Source of the DNA: Chenggangzhangella methanolivorans | GTDB taxonomy: Bacteria; Pseudomonadota; Alphaproteobacteria; Rhizobiales; Methylopilaceae | Direction of reading: 5' to 3' | DNA: 64,000 nucleotides | Assembly (NCBI RefSeq): GCF_019797865.1 | Contig: NZ_CP081869.1 | Location: 1,240,001 to 1,304,000 of the forward strand | Shown here: one piece after another, positions 10,397 to 19,554 of the stretch | Layout: the number at the start of each line of letters is the position of its first letter | Position numbering within the stretch: position 1 is the first letter of the stretch | Made by a program: the position numbers and the translations under genes | The notes under the pieces: generated by a model | Seen by the model: the letters and a program-made list of their open reading frames with translations, nothing else | What the model was told of the DNA's origin: nothing | Database searches by the model: none

Positions 10397-11991
10397 TCAG
10401 GCCTCGGTCAGCGCCGCCGCCTCGACGCGTTTCGCGTTGAGCGCGAGCACGATGCTGTCATAGACGTCCGTCCAGTCGACCTCGAAGTTCCAGTAGGACT
10501 TCACCTGTCCGACCTTGATGTCCTCGACTTTCCCCGAGCTCACGAACTGGACGTTCGCCGGGAAATCGCAGTAGGCCCAGCGGCCGTCGAAATACTGCAT
10601 CCGCTCCTTGCTTCTCAGATAATAGTTGCTGCCGAAGATCACTCCCGGCTTCTGGGCGATGCATGACGTGAAGATGATTCCGCTGGAGTAGACGGCGACA
10701 TAGAGGTCGATGCTGATCGCCGCCGCGGCCTTTTCGGTCGGCGACCATCCGGTGACGTCGGTGAAGGCGATTCCGTCGTCCAGCAGAGACTTGATATCTT
10801 CGGCCACCTGCCGGTCCTGCTCGATCATCTTGAGGTCGTAGTCCTTGACCTGCCCCGCCAGAGGCTTGGACCAGCCTGCGGTCACGATCTGCAATCCGGG
10901 ATAGGTCTCTGCCAGTCGATTGGCGATCGCCGCGACGCCCTCGACCTGGTTGGTCCAGAACCTGTCATTGGTCCGCACCTCGAACCAGACGGTGGGCGCG
11001 CCGGGGATCGGCTTCACCTGCCGGGCGGCGTCGACCACGTCGGGCGCCGACAGCATGGTCTGGAACCGCGCCGCCAGCGCGGCCGAGAAGCTGAAGTCGC
11101 CGAGCGCCGGACGGAACGCCAGGCGCTCGGATTCGATGCTGCAGAGGAACGCCTCGTGCATGGTCTCGAACCCGACGGCGTCGAGGCCGGCCAGTTCCGG
11201 AAACAGGCGCTCGGCTTCGAAGAAGCCGCTCGGCCCGACGAACATCGTGTCCATCGTCGCGAACGCGCCCTGCTCGGCCAGGAAATGAAACGGCTCGTAC
11301 TCCTGCAGCGCAGTGTGGCCGATGTGGTTGAGCGAGGCGAAGATGACGGCCGGCGGCTTCGGCGAACCAGAAAGATATCGGGCCACCTTCTCGGGATAGG
11401 TCGCGATGAGCGCCCTCAGGACGTTCAGGTCGTCGAGCGAATTCTTTCTGGAATAGACCGAGCTCCAGTTCACGTAGACGTTGTCTTCAAAGAAATACAC
11501 GCCGACGAAGAATCCGGAAAACACGCCCGGAACCAGCACATAGGGTTTGCGGTCACAGAAGTGATAGAATAGCCGCGCCCCGCCTCGTTCCTCCAGAATG
11601 TAGAAGAAACTCCCGGAGGCGCTGATCGTCTCTCCGGTGAGAAAGGACGGGATGCTGAGAGACCCGGTCTTGCAGAGATCATACATGTAAGGCTGACAGG
11701 GGAGCTTGCTCCGCCCCTGCTCGACCTGCGTGTGGAAAAACGATTTCAGCGTGTCGTAGTCGACGCCCACGTCCTGAAGGGTCGCGGTCGCTTCGGCGCT
11801 CGGCTCGATCGTGTCGGCGACGTCGATCACGCGCATGTCGCGCGACGACCGGAACACGCGCGCCGCGAACGCGAACCTGTCCTGGGCGCGTCGGTCAGAG
11901 CGATCGGATCTTCCGCAGACGCGCCCGCCGCCGCGGCGTTGACGAGGCGTGCGACCTCCGAAAAGCTGCTCTTGAAATCCAGATCCGTCAT
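10397..11991 (-). CDS. protein of unknown function in glycan island, one frame break near the N-terminus
   Basis: About 531 residues. The ATG at 11991 (MTDLDFKSSFSEVARL) is favoured over the longer reading from 12010, because the latter gives low-complexity Arg-rich sequence until a frame break near 11885. From there the frame is unbroken to 10397. I recognise no domain. Visible features are a central aromatic-rich region (SFFYILEERGGARLFYHFCD, VYFFEDNVYVNWSSVYSR) and a C-terminal half with Rossmann-like alternation (LQIVTAGWSKP, AISIDLYVAVYSSG, KPGVIFGSNYYL) resembling the acceptor/donor halves of GT-B glycosyltransferases. The island otherwise lacks an obvious glycosyltransferase, so this is a candidate. 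No signal peptide or membrane segment was seen. Confidence 0.7.
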
Positions 11992-12176
11992 GAAAGCCGA
12001 GGCCCTTCATCTTTCAAGTCGACGAGCAAAACTAGTCGCCCGGCAGTCGAATCGACAGCGAAATATCGCCGCCCCAGGCGGCCGCAGCCCGGCTCGGGAC
12101 GGCTCTTGCGGCGCAAGCCCGTCGGTCCGGCGCAAGGCGCGCCGACCCGGGCGCTTCGGGGGAGGTGGTCGCGGGT

Positions 12177-12743
12177 TCAGGCCCCGCCGGATCGGCCGGC
12201 GGGCGCGAAGCCGGTCGGCGAAAAGTCCGGATAGGTCGCGTCGCGCTCCGAAATGACCAGCGGCCTCTCGGGCCAGTCGATGGCGAGCGCCGGGTCGTTC
12301 CAGCGCAGGCCGCGCTCGTGCTGGGGCGTGTAGACGTCGCTCATCAGGTAGAGCATGTCGGTGTCCGGCTCGAGCGTCAGAAAACCGTGCGCGAGCCCCT
12401 TCGCGAGATAAAGGCCCCGGCCCTCGACGTCGCCGAGTTCGACGCCGACGCTATCGCCGAATGTCGGACTGTCCGGCCGGACATCGACGGCCACGTCCCA
12501 CGCCCTGCCCCGCACCACGCGGACGAACTTGGCCTCCGCATGGGCGAAGTCGCGGTAATGCATGCCGCGCAGCGTTCGCGCGGCATGATTGCGGGAGAGG
12601 TTGATCTGCGGGCACTCGAACGCGACGCCGGCCTGCCGGAACTCTTCGACGCAGAACGCGCGCGCGAAGAACCCGCGATCGTCCGAACGCGGCTCAAGAT
12701 CGACGATCAGGGCGCCGTCGATCCTGGTCCGGGTGAAGCGCAT
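12177..12743 (-). CDS. RmlC-like NDP-4-keto-6-deoxyhexose 3,5-epimerase
   Basis: 188 residues of the dTDP-4-dehydrorhamnose 3,5-epimerase cupin family. Features are DDRGFFARAFCVEEF near 22-36, PQINLSRNHAARTLRGMHYR with the catalytic His near 62, and the C-terminal LRWNDPALAIDWP typical of RmlC. The start overlaps the stop of the upstream methyltransferase by one base (TGATG). Because the neighbouring sugar genes make CDP-4-keto-6-deoxyglucose rather than a dTDP sugar, it probably epimerises C3 and/or C5 of a CDP sugar after or before C-methylation. No residue of the active-site set appears missing. Confidence 0.85.
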   Translation of the reverse strand: MRFTRTRIDGALIVDLEPRSDDRGFFARAFCVEEFRQAGVAFECPQINLSRNHAARTLRGMHYRDFAHAEAKFVRVVRGRAWDVAVDVRPDSPTFGDSVGVELGDVEGRGLYLAKGLAHGFLTLEPDTDMLYLMSDVYTPQHERGLRWNDPALAIDWPERPLVISERDATYPDFSPTGFAPAGRSGGA

Positions 12744-13979
12744 CAGAAGATCCGCGTCTCGGGAACCGCCGTCACGAAGCGTCCGCCCCACTGGCTGATC
12801 CGCGAGAAGCTCGTCATCACCTCGTCCTTGAGGTTCCAGGGCAGGATGAGCAGGTAGTCGGGCTTCACCTCGTCGAGCGCCGAAGGGTCCAGCACCGGGA
12901 TGTGGCTGCCCGGCAGGAGACGGTCCTGCTTGTGGGGGTTGCGGTCGAACACGCAGACGATGTCGTCGCCCCGACGCCGCAGACGTTGAGGAAGGTGTTG
13001 CCCTTCGCGGCCGCTCCGTAGCCGGCGATCGTCTTGCCGTCGGCCGCGGCCTTCTCGAGGAACGCCCGGAAGGACCTGCGGGTGGCGTCGACCTTCTCGC
13101 TGAAGCCCTCATAGGCCGCGATCTCGTGCAGGCCGGCCTCCGTCTCCTTGGCGCGGACGTGAAGCAGGCCGGGCTGTTCGGCGAAGGCCGCGTCCCTTGT
13201 GGCAGCAGAAGACGCGCAGCGAGCCGCCATGGGTCGGAAGCTCCTCGACGTCGTAGGCGCGCATGCCCACCGAGGCGAGCGCCTTCTCGACGATCAGCAG
13301 CGACAGATAGGAGAAATGCTCGTGATAGATCGTGTCGAACTGAACCTGATCCATCAGGTTCAGAAGATGCGGGAACTCGAAGGTCAGCGTGCCCTCCGGC
13401 TTGAGCATGATCGGGAACCCCGCGAGGAAATCGCGGATGTTCGGCACATGGGCCAGCACGTTGTTGCCGAGCATGAGGTCGGCCTTGAGCCCGCGCTCCG
13501 CAAGCCGTTTCGCGGTCGCCTCGTTGAAGAACGCCACCTCGCTCTCGACGCCGCGGGTCTTGGCCTCGCGCGCGCAGTTCTCGGCGGGCTCGACGCCGAG
13601 CGCGGGCACGCCGCGGGCGACGAAGTGCTGCAGCAGGTAGCCGTCGTTGCTGGCGATCTCGACGACGAGCGAGTCTGGCCCGAGGCCAAGCCGGTCGATC
13701 ATCGCGACCGCGTAACGCCGCGCATGCTCGACCCAGCTGTCGGAATAGGACGAGTAATAGGCGTAGCTGTCGTCGAAGATCTCGGCGGCGTCCATCGGAT
13801 CGTCGGCCTGAACCAGAAGACACTCCTCGCAGACCCGCGTGTGCAGCGGAAGCGGATGCTCGCGGCCGGCCTCGAGATCGGCCTTCTTGATGTAGCTGTT
13901 GGCGAGCGGCATCACGCCGAGGTCGACGAAGGTGCGGGTCAGGGCGGCGCCGCAGAAGCGGCAGGAGGGCGTCCGGCAT
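12743..13979 (-). CDS. NDP-sugar C-methyltransferase, three frame breaks
   Basis: SAM-dependent methyltransferase of about 412 residues with the three-part layout of sugar C-methyltransferases such as TylC3. It has an N-terminal zinc-binding segment (CRFCGAAL, then CEECLLVQ), a central SAM fold (VVEIASNDGYLLQHF, LGVEPAENCA, NNVLAHVPNIRDFL), and a C-terminal Methyltransf_14-type domain (IAGYGAAAKGNTFLN, then VFDRNPHKQ and LLILPWNLKDEV). Frame breaks are near 13970, 13190 and 12975. The sequence is conserved across all of them, so error is more likely than decay. It sits between rfbG and the RmlC-like epimerase with minimal spacing. It would place a branch methyl, commonly at C3 of a 4-keto sugar. 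Confidence 0.8.
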
Positions 13980-13980
13980 C

Positions 13981-15042
13981 TTACCGTCCATAGCTAGCGA
14001 TCTGCTGCAGGGTGAAGTCGCGAAGGTCCGCGGCGTCGAAATAGGCCCGATACCACGCGGCCGTGAGGTCGATGACGGCCTTCGAGTCGAGCCGCGGCGC
14101 GAATCCGATCGCGCGCTTCGACAGCGAGGCGTCGATGTGGAGCAGCTTCATCTCGATAGAGTTCGGATCCGGCTCGTGCCGCCAGCCCTTTCCGGCCTGG
14201 AGCCGTTCGCACAGCGCCGTCGCCATTTCGCCCACCGTCGGCAGCGCCTCGTCGGAGGGACCGAAATTGAGCGCCCGCGGCGCCGACGGGTCGAGGCAGA
14301 TGGCCTGGAGATGCGTGAGATAGCCCGCGACGCAATCGAGCACATGCTGCCAGGGCCGCGTGCTGCTCGGATGCCGCAGCACCAGCTGCTCGTCGGCCTC
14401 GATCGCGCGGACGAGATCGGGCACCAGCCGATCGACCGAAAAGTCTCCGCCGCCCACCACGTTGCCGCCGCGCGACGTCGCGGTCGGAACGCCGGCGCGG
14501 TCGAAATAGCTGCGGCCGTAGCTGTAGGCCACGCATTCGGACGCGGCCTTCGATCCCGAATAGGGATCGGTCCCGCCGAGCGGATCGCCCTCGACGAAGG
14601 CGCGCCCGGTGTCGGAGTTGCGATAGACCTTGTCGGAGGTGACGGTGAGCACGCCCTTCAGCCCCGCGCGGCCGCGCAGCGCCTCCAGCAGATGCACCGT
14701 TCCCATCACGTTCGACGCGAAGGTGTCGACCGGATTGCGGATGGATTCGCGCACGAGCGGCTGCGCCGCCAGATGCAGCACCAGCTCCGGATCGGCCGCC
14801 TCGACGGCGGCCTGCGTCGCGGCCCGGTCGCGCAGGTCCACGGTGCGGTGCTCGATCAGCTCGGCGAGCCGCGTCAGGGTGAAGAGATTGGGCGTCTGGT
14901 CCGGGTCGAGCGCGATGCCGCTGACCTTGGCGCCCATGCTGTGAAGCCAGAGCGCCAGCCACCCGCCCTTGAAGCCGGTGTCGCCCGTGACGAGAACCCG
15001 CCGACCGCTCCAGAACGCGGGATCGACGCTGGACGCAGCCAT
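13981..15042 (-). CDS. rfbG: CDP-glucose 4,6-dehydratase
   Basis: 353 residues of the short-chain dehydrogenase/reductase family. The NAD-binding GDTGFKGGW near residue 20 (the FKG variant is typical of RfbG/DdhB), HLAAQPLVRES near 82, and the SDKVY...DPYSGSKAASE region with the catalytic Tyr and Lys are all present. It converts CDP-glucose to CDP-4-keto-6-deoxyglucose. The ATG at 15042 (MAASSVDPAFW) overlaps the stop of rfbF as TGATG, which fixes the start over the longer reading. Together with rfbF it commits the island to a CDP-linked 6-deoxy or dideoxy sugar. Confidence 0.92.
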   Translation of the reverse strand: MAASSVDPAFWSGRRVLVTGDTGFKGGWLALWLHSMGAKVSGIALDPDQTPNLFTLTRLAELIEHRTVDLRDRAATQAAVEAADPELVLHLAAQPLVRESIRNPVDTFASNVMGTVHLLEALRGRAGLKGVLTVTSDKVYRNSDTGRAFVEGDPLGGTDPYSGSKAASECVAYSYGRSYFDRAGVPTATSRGGNVVGGGDFSVDRLVPDLVRAIEADEQLVLRHPSSTRPWQHVLDCVAGYLTHLQAICLDPSAPRALNFGPSDEALPTVGEMATALCERLQAGKGWRHEPDPNSIEMKLLHIDASLSKRAIGFAPRLDSKAVIDLTAAWYRAYFDAADLRDFTLQQIASYGR

Positions 15043-15818
15043 CAGGACCGCCAAATCCGCCAGGGCGCCTTGCCCGCGGCCCACAGGCCGTCGAGCTGGT
15101 TCTTGTCGCGCAGCGTGTCCATCGCCTGCCAGAAGCCCTGATGCCGATACGCCATGAGCTGCCGGTCGCGCGCAACGCCCTCGAGCGGCTCGAGCTCGAA
15201 CGAGATGTGGTCGCCCTCGATGCGGTCGATGATCTTGGGCTCGAGGACGAAGAAGCCGCCGTTGATCCAGGTGTTGTCGCCGGGCGGCTTCTCCATGAAG
15301 CGCAGCACCGCGTCGCCGTCCATCTCAAGAGCGCCGTAACGGCCCGGGGGCACGACCGCGGTGACCGTGGCTTCGCGCCCGTGCGACTTGTGGAAGGCCG
15401 CGAGGCTGGTGAGGTCGACGTCGGCGACGCCGTCGCCATAGGTCATGAAGAAGGGCTCGTCGTCGTCGAGATAGTCGCGGACCCGCTTCAGCCGCCCCCC
15501 GGTCATCGTCTCGGGGCCGGTGTCCACGAGCGTCACCCGCCACGGCTCGGCGTAGCGCTGGTGGTAGGTGACCTCATGCTTTCCGCCGTCGATCGTCACA
15601 TCGGACTGATGGAGAACGTAGTTGGCGAAGTATTCCTTGATCATATAGCCCCGATAGCCGAGGCAGATGATGAAGTCGCTGATGCCGTGCGCGTAAAAAA
15701 TCTTCATGATGTGCCAGAGGATCGGACGCCCTCCGACTTCGACCATCGGCTTCGGTCGGAGCGACGTCTCTTCGGACAGACGGGTTCCGAGCCCACCGGC
15801 GAGAATGACGGCCTTCAA
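15042..15818 (-). CDS. rfbF: glucose-1-phosphate cytidylyltransferase
   Basis: 258 residues with the nucleotidyltransferase signature MKAVILAGGLGTRLSEET and KPMVEVGGRPILWHIM, and later YGDGVADVDLTSL and WINGGFFVLEP, all diagnostic for RfbF/DdhA. It makes CDP-glucose from CTP and glucose-1-phosphate and feeds the dehydratase immediately downstream, with which it shares a TGATG junction. Length and motifs match the family without gaps. The island supplies no RfbH-type 3-dehydrase, so the pathway probably keeps the C3 hydroxyl, consistent with a C-methylated 6-deoxyhexose. Confidence 0.94.
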   Translation of the reverse strand: MKAVILAGGLGTRLSEETSLRPKPMVEVGGRPILWHIMKIFYAHGISDFIICLGYRGYMIKEYFANYVLHQSDVTIDGGKHEVTYHQRYAEPWRVTLVDTGPETMTGGRLKRVRDYLDDDEPFFMTYGDGVADVDLTSLAAFHKSHGREATVTAVVPPGRYGALEMDGDAVLRFMEKPPGDNTWINGGFFVLEPKIIDRIEGDHISFELEPLEGVARDRQLMAYRHQGFWQAMDTLRDKNQLDGLWAAGKAPWRIWRS

Positions 15819-15926
15819 CGCGCAGTCTCCGTAACTGCCTCGCGACGCGAGGCGCTGATCTTCCGGTTGCGGCGGGGGAACCAGACGCGCCGCCCGCGAT
15901 CGATGTCGACGGGCGGCGCGGCGAGG

Positions 15927-16700
15927 TCAGCGAACCCGCTTCACGAAGGCGTCCGGCCAATAGGTGATCCGGTTGGTCAGAACGCTTTCGTTGAACAGCC
16001 AGGAGGGCTCCTCGATCACGAAATCCGGGTTCTCGGCGACGAAGTCGTTCGCCGCTTTCTTGGGGTTGTTCCACGTCCAGTCCGGGGTCGAGCGCGGCGC
16101 GCCCACCACCTGCTCCATGATGCCGTCGGTGGCGACGACATAGGAGCCGACGCTGACCAGCGGCCCGTAGGCGCGCAGCTCCTCCAGCACGTGGCCGTGG
16201 AGGTGGTTGGAGTCGAGGATGACCAGCACGGTCTCGTCCGGCTTGATGCGCCGGCTGACCTCGGCGACCGTCTCGGGCGCGATCGACGAACCCTCGATCA
16301 TCTCGATGCGCTTGGACATCGGATGCTCTTCGATCGCGCTGCGGTTGTGCGGACGGATCTCGATGTCGACGCCGATCACGCGTCCCTTTCCGAGCATCTC
16401 GAAGAGCGAGGCGTAATAGATCAGCGAGCCGCCATGCGCGATCCCGGTCTCGACGATGACGTCGGGCTTCAGGTTGAAGATGACCTCCTGGAGCCGGATC
16501 ATGTCCTCGGGAAGCTGGATGATCGGACGTCCGAGCCAGGTGAAGCTGTAGACGTGCTTGGTGTCCCAGCCGACCCGGAGCCAGGCCTTGGAGGCGGCGT
16601 CGAACGCCGCGGCGTCGGCGATCTCGAGCACGCGTTCGGCCCCGTCGGCTTCACGCACGGTGACCGTGCCGGCGCCCTCGTCGATGATCGTCACAGTCAT
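15927..16700 (-). CDS. CmcI/cephalosporin-hydroxylase family protein, probable sugar methyltransferase
   Basis: 257 residues with the CmcI-family core: WLGRPIIQLPEDMIRLQEVI near 55-75, DVIVETGIAHGGSLIYYASL near 80-100 and LVILDSNHLHGHVLEEL near 160. The family has a SAM-binding Rossmann fold. Members in surface-polysaccharide clusters (for example rhamnosyl O-methyltransferases) are thought to methylate sugars rather than hydroxylate. It lies upstream of rfbF on the same strand with a 108-base gap, so it may be in the same transcript. Substrate unknown. Confidence 0.8.
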   Translation of the reverse strand: MTVTIIDEGAGTVTVREADGAERVLEIADAAAFDAASKAWLRVGWDTKHVYSFTWLGRPIIQLPEDMIRLQEVIFNLKPDVIVETGIAHGGSLIYYASLFEMLGKGRVIGVDIEIRPHNRSAIEEHPMSKRIEMIEGSSIAPETVAEVSRRIKPDETVLVILDSNHLHGHVLEELRAYGPLVSVGSYVVATDGIMEQVVGAPRSTPDWTWNNPKKAANDFVAENPDFVIEEPSWLFNESVLTNRITYWPDAFVKRVR

Positions 16701-16870
16701 TGTGCCAAGCTCCAGAACATCAAAAACCGCCGCGCGCCTGAGCCGGCGCCCACTACCGCAAGTCTATCTTCGTCTTTCGACGCCGCACGCTGCATTGTCC
16801 ATGAGCCCCCAAGAGAAAGCAGACCCGACCACAATTCAATGAAACGACGCCGACCCCCAAGTCTCATGTT

Positions 16871-17674
16871 TCATCGAAGCTCTACAGACTCCAGCAAATT
16901 CGGAAGATAATTCATTACGTCGCGCGGATTGAAATCAAACTCAGATTTAATACGATCAACCGCAATCTTTGGGAAGCGCAATATCGGCGCTCCGGGCTTA
17001 ACGTCGCAGGTCGCGCCGGTCAATTCGCACAGCCGATCGACTAGCGCGCCATTGGTGATGTCGACGCCGCTCGCCACGTTGTAGAGCGCTCGCTTTCCCC
17101 CGAATCCGATCTTGGCCAGCAACTCGCAGACGTCGTCGATCAGGATGTAGTCTTTCGATGACGAAGGATCGGACTGCAACGTGATGCGGCCCGTCGAAGC
17201 TTCGCGCATGAGATCCGACAGGAACGTCGGCGAGTCCGGATCATAGCCGACGACGTTGGACAGGCGAGCGACGCGAACCGCGCTTCGGCCGGAGCGGAAG
17301 CAGACCGCCTCCCCGTCCAGTTTCGACAGATTGTACTGGTCGGACGGATCGTTCGGGTTGACCACGAGGTCGGCCTCCTCGTCCGCCGACCGCGCTTTCG
17401 CATAGACCCTCGTCGAGGAGAGGTAGAGAAAGCTCTCGAAGTCCGCCCGGTCCAGAAGCTCCGTGGCGATCGAGACATGCGCGCGCGCCGTGTCGAAGGG
17501 CCGCGTGCGGAAATCCGCCGTCAGCCCGATGCAGTAGAACGCGTGGCCGAGCGGACGGTCGCAGGCCAGCGTCTCGTCGCGCCCGGGGACATAAACCTCG
17601 TGCCCGTCGCGGCGCAGCGTCGCGACGAGATGGCGGCCGACGAATCCGCTGGCGCCGAAGACGGTCGCCTTCAT
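16871..17674 (-). CDS. NAD-dependent epimerase/dehydratase family protein
   Basis: 267-residue extended SDR protein. MKATVFGASGFVGRHLV is the dinucleotide-binding loop. YLSSTRVYAK (near 95-104) and QYNLSKLDGE provide the catalytic Ser, Tyr and Lys. C-terminal sequences FLSDLMREA and DYILIDDVCELLAKI match sugar-nucleotide reductases or epimerases. Its ATG overlaps the stop of the acetyltransferase gene (ATGA). It could reduce the C4 keto group of the CDP sugar made nearby, completing the pathway; that is inference. The downstream gap 16701-16870 is somewhat AT-rich and codes for nothing visible. Confidence 0.82.
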   Translation of the reverse strand: MKATVFGASGFVGRHLVATLRRDGHEVYVPGRDETLACDRPLGHAFYCIGLTADFRTRPFDTARAHVSIATELLDRADFESFLYLSSTRVYAKARSADEEADLVVNPNDPSDQYNLSKLDGEAVCFRSGRSAVRVARLSNVVGYDPDSPTFLSDLMREASTGRITLQSDPSSSKDYILIDDVCELLAKIGFGGKRALYNVASGVDITNGALVDRLCELTGATCDVKPGAPILRFPKIAVDRIKSEFDFNPRDVMNYLPNLLESVELR

Positions 17675-18159
17675 GAGCGAGAGCCGACCCGTCGAAGCGG
17701 AATTCCCACGTAGACGCCGTAAGGCTCCAGCACGCCGCGCACGATCGAGCCGGCGCCGACCACGCAGCCGTCGCCGATGTCGGCGCCGTCGAGGATGACG
17801 CAGTTCGCCCCGATCCAGACGTCGTCGCCGATGCGGATCCCGCCCTTGCTCGGCCGGAAGCCCTGGTCGCGGATGCGCGCGTCGCGGCTCTTGAACTCGT
17901 GGTTGGTGGGCGCGAACGTGCAGTTCGCCGCGATCGCGCAATAGCTGCCGATCACGATGCCATGGCCGGTGTAGAGCACGTTTCCGGAGTTGATGGTGGT
18001 GTGCGCGCCGACGACGATGTCGCCGACGCCGCCGGCCGGCTTGATCTTCACGAAGGAGTCGATGACCACGCCCTCGCCGAACACGATCCGGGTGCCGCGC
18101 ACCGAGTCCTCGATATCGGCCATGGGCGACACTCTGGCCGTGGGATGGACTTCGATCAC
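17671..18159 (-). CDS. hexapeptide-repeat sugar O-acetyltransferase
   Basis: 162 residues dominated by left-handed beta-helix hexapeptide repeats (IVVGAHTTINSG, IVIGSYCAIAANC, IRIGDDVWIGANCVILDG, IGDGCVVGAGSIV). The NHEFK segment resembles the catalytic His loop of WbbJ/NodL-type acetyltransferases. The last residues VYVGIPLRRVG are the usual C-terminal cap. It is the first gene of the minus-strand glycan operon and would acetylate a glycan hydroxyl or amino group using acetyl-CoA. Confidence 0.88.
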   Translation of the reverse strand: MIEVHPTARVSPMADIEDSVRGTRIVFGEGVVIDSFVKIKPAGGVGDIVVGAHTTINSGNVLYTGHGIVIGSYCAIAANCTFAPTNHEFKSRDARIRDQGFRPSKGGIRIGDDVWIGANCVILDGADIGDGCVVGAGSIVRGVLEPYGVYVGIPLRRVGSRS

Positions 18160-18534
18160 GCGTCGCTCCGTTCCGGCGGGACGCGCAGGCCGCGACCCTT
18201 CCCCCCGCGCGTTCAGACAAGCGCAGTTCGACGTAGGATTAAAGACGATCGATCCGCGCCGCCACTGCGATCCGCGCCGCGCGGCGCGGATCGGCGCCCG
18301 GCATCATCGCTAGGCGGGGCCCGGGAACTCGGCTAATGACGGCGAACGTCTCCAAAACGCTGCGGCGCGCAAAGCTCGGCGAAAGACGCGACGAGCCTCG
18401 ACGCATCACAGGACCTTCATCGGCCCCGCGCTATTTTTCGACGAGCAAGAAGACGACGGTTCTTCCCGACCACAGGCGCGACGTCGTCGATCCGACGATC
18501 GCGCCGCGTTTAGATTTCTCTCTCAGGTTTCAAA
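18160..18534 (+). other. divergent intergenic region in glycan island
   Basis: No convincing gene. The region separates the minus-strand operon that starts at 18159 from the plus-strand pyruvyl transferase at 18535 and should hold both promoters. The last 40 bases before 18535 are locally AT-rich (TTTAGATTTCTCTCTCAGG), giving a weak purine-rich stretch as a possible ribosome site. I saw no clear operator. Confidence 0.4.
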
Positions 18535-19554
18535 ATGCGATCTGGTTCGAAGAACGTTCTCATCTACGGCGCTTACGGCAACGGAAACATCGGCGATCAG
18601 TTTCAAGCCTCCTCGGTCGAGCATCACATCCGGACCCTCGCGCCGGAGATCGACGTCTACGCGACCTCGAACAGCTCTTCGCAGAAGCAGTACGAGTTCT
18701 CCTCGCAGGATCACGTCCTTTCCGCCGACGCGATCTACGACGCCGACCAGATCAACCGCTTCGACGCGCTCGTGATCGGCGGCGGCGGTCTGCTCGCCTC
18801 GGTCCACAGACCGCTCCAGAGCGCTGACTGGGTGGCGAAGATCCGCGTTCCGATCATCCTCCTCGGCCTCGGCGCGTCGCAGGAGGTCGTGGGGAAATGC
18901 CGGGCGCTGGTCGAGGCCGCGAGCGTCGTCACAGGGCGCGACACCTATTCGTGCGAGTCGCTCGGCGAGGTCCGCCAGGACGTCGAGTTGCTGAACGATC
19001 CGATCCTGATGGACGCCAGGCTCGACCACCTCCCGTCCCGCGCGCCCGACGAGATCGCGCGCCTCGGCGTCGTTCCGCGCAAGCAGACGGGCCGCTACGA
19101 GAAGGTCTTCCGGCATCTCGCCGAGCAGATAAAGCGGCGCGACCGCGTCATCAGCATGTTCCCCGCGACCGACCGCGCGTCAGGCGCGCTCGAGACCCTC
19201 GCCTCGGCCCGGATCATCGAGACGCGGCTGATGTCGGAGTTCGCAGAGGCGATCGACGACTGCACCGGCGTCGTGAGCGCGCGCTTTCACGGCTGCATCC
19301 TGGCGCTCAAGCGGTCCAGGCCCTGCATCGGGACGATCAACAACCTCGACGAGCTGAAGTCCAAGGTGGCGGAACTGTTCAAGCAGGTGGGCCACGCCCA
19401 CCTGCTCGTCAATTTCAACGACACGCCTCTCGGCCGCAACCACATCGCCCAGAAGCTCGCCAGCGAGTACGACCACGACCTGGTCCGTCGCAGCATCGCG
19501 CTGATGCGGATGGATTTCGACGCCAAGCTGACGCGGATCCTGTCGACGCTCTAG
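18535..19554 (+). CDS. polysaccharide pyruvyl transferase family protein (intact paralogue)
   Basis: 339 residues, same length and layout as the broken copy at 9293-10311: NVLIYGAYGNGNIGDQFQAS, then ALVIGGGGLLASVHRP, VVTGRDTYSCESL, FPATDRASGALETL and VVSARFHGCILALKRS. The PF04230 family transfers pyruvate from PEP to surface glycans. The two paralogues are clearly diverged, so the duplication is old rather than caused by the IS pair. The stop codon is formed at the IS boundary: its TA is the insertion target duplication and its G is the first base of the IS. Confidence 0.88.
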   Translation: MRSGSKNVLIYGAYGNGNIGDQFQASSVEHHIRTLAPEIDVYATSNSSSQKQYEFSSQDHVLSADAIYDADQINRFDALVIGGGGLLASVHRPLQSADWVAKIRVPIILLGLGASQEVVGKCRALVEAASVVTGRDTYSCESLGEVRQDVELLNDPILMDARLDHLPSRAPDEIARLGVVPRKQTGRYEKVFRHLAEQIKRRDRVISMFPATDRASGALETLASARIIETRLMSEFAEAIDDCTGVVSARFHGCILALKRSRPCIGTINNLDELKSKVAELFKQVGHAHLLVNFNDTPLGRNHIAQKLASEYDHDLVRRSIALMRMDFDAKLTRILSTL

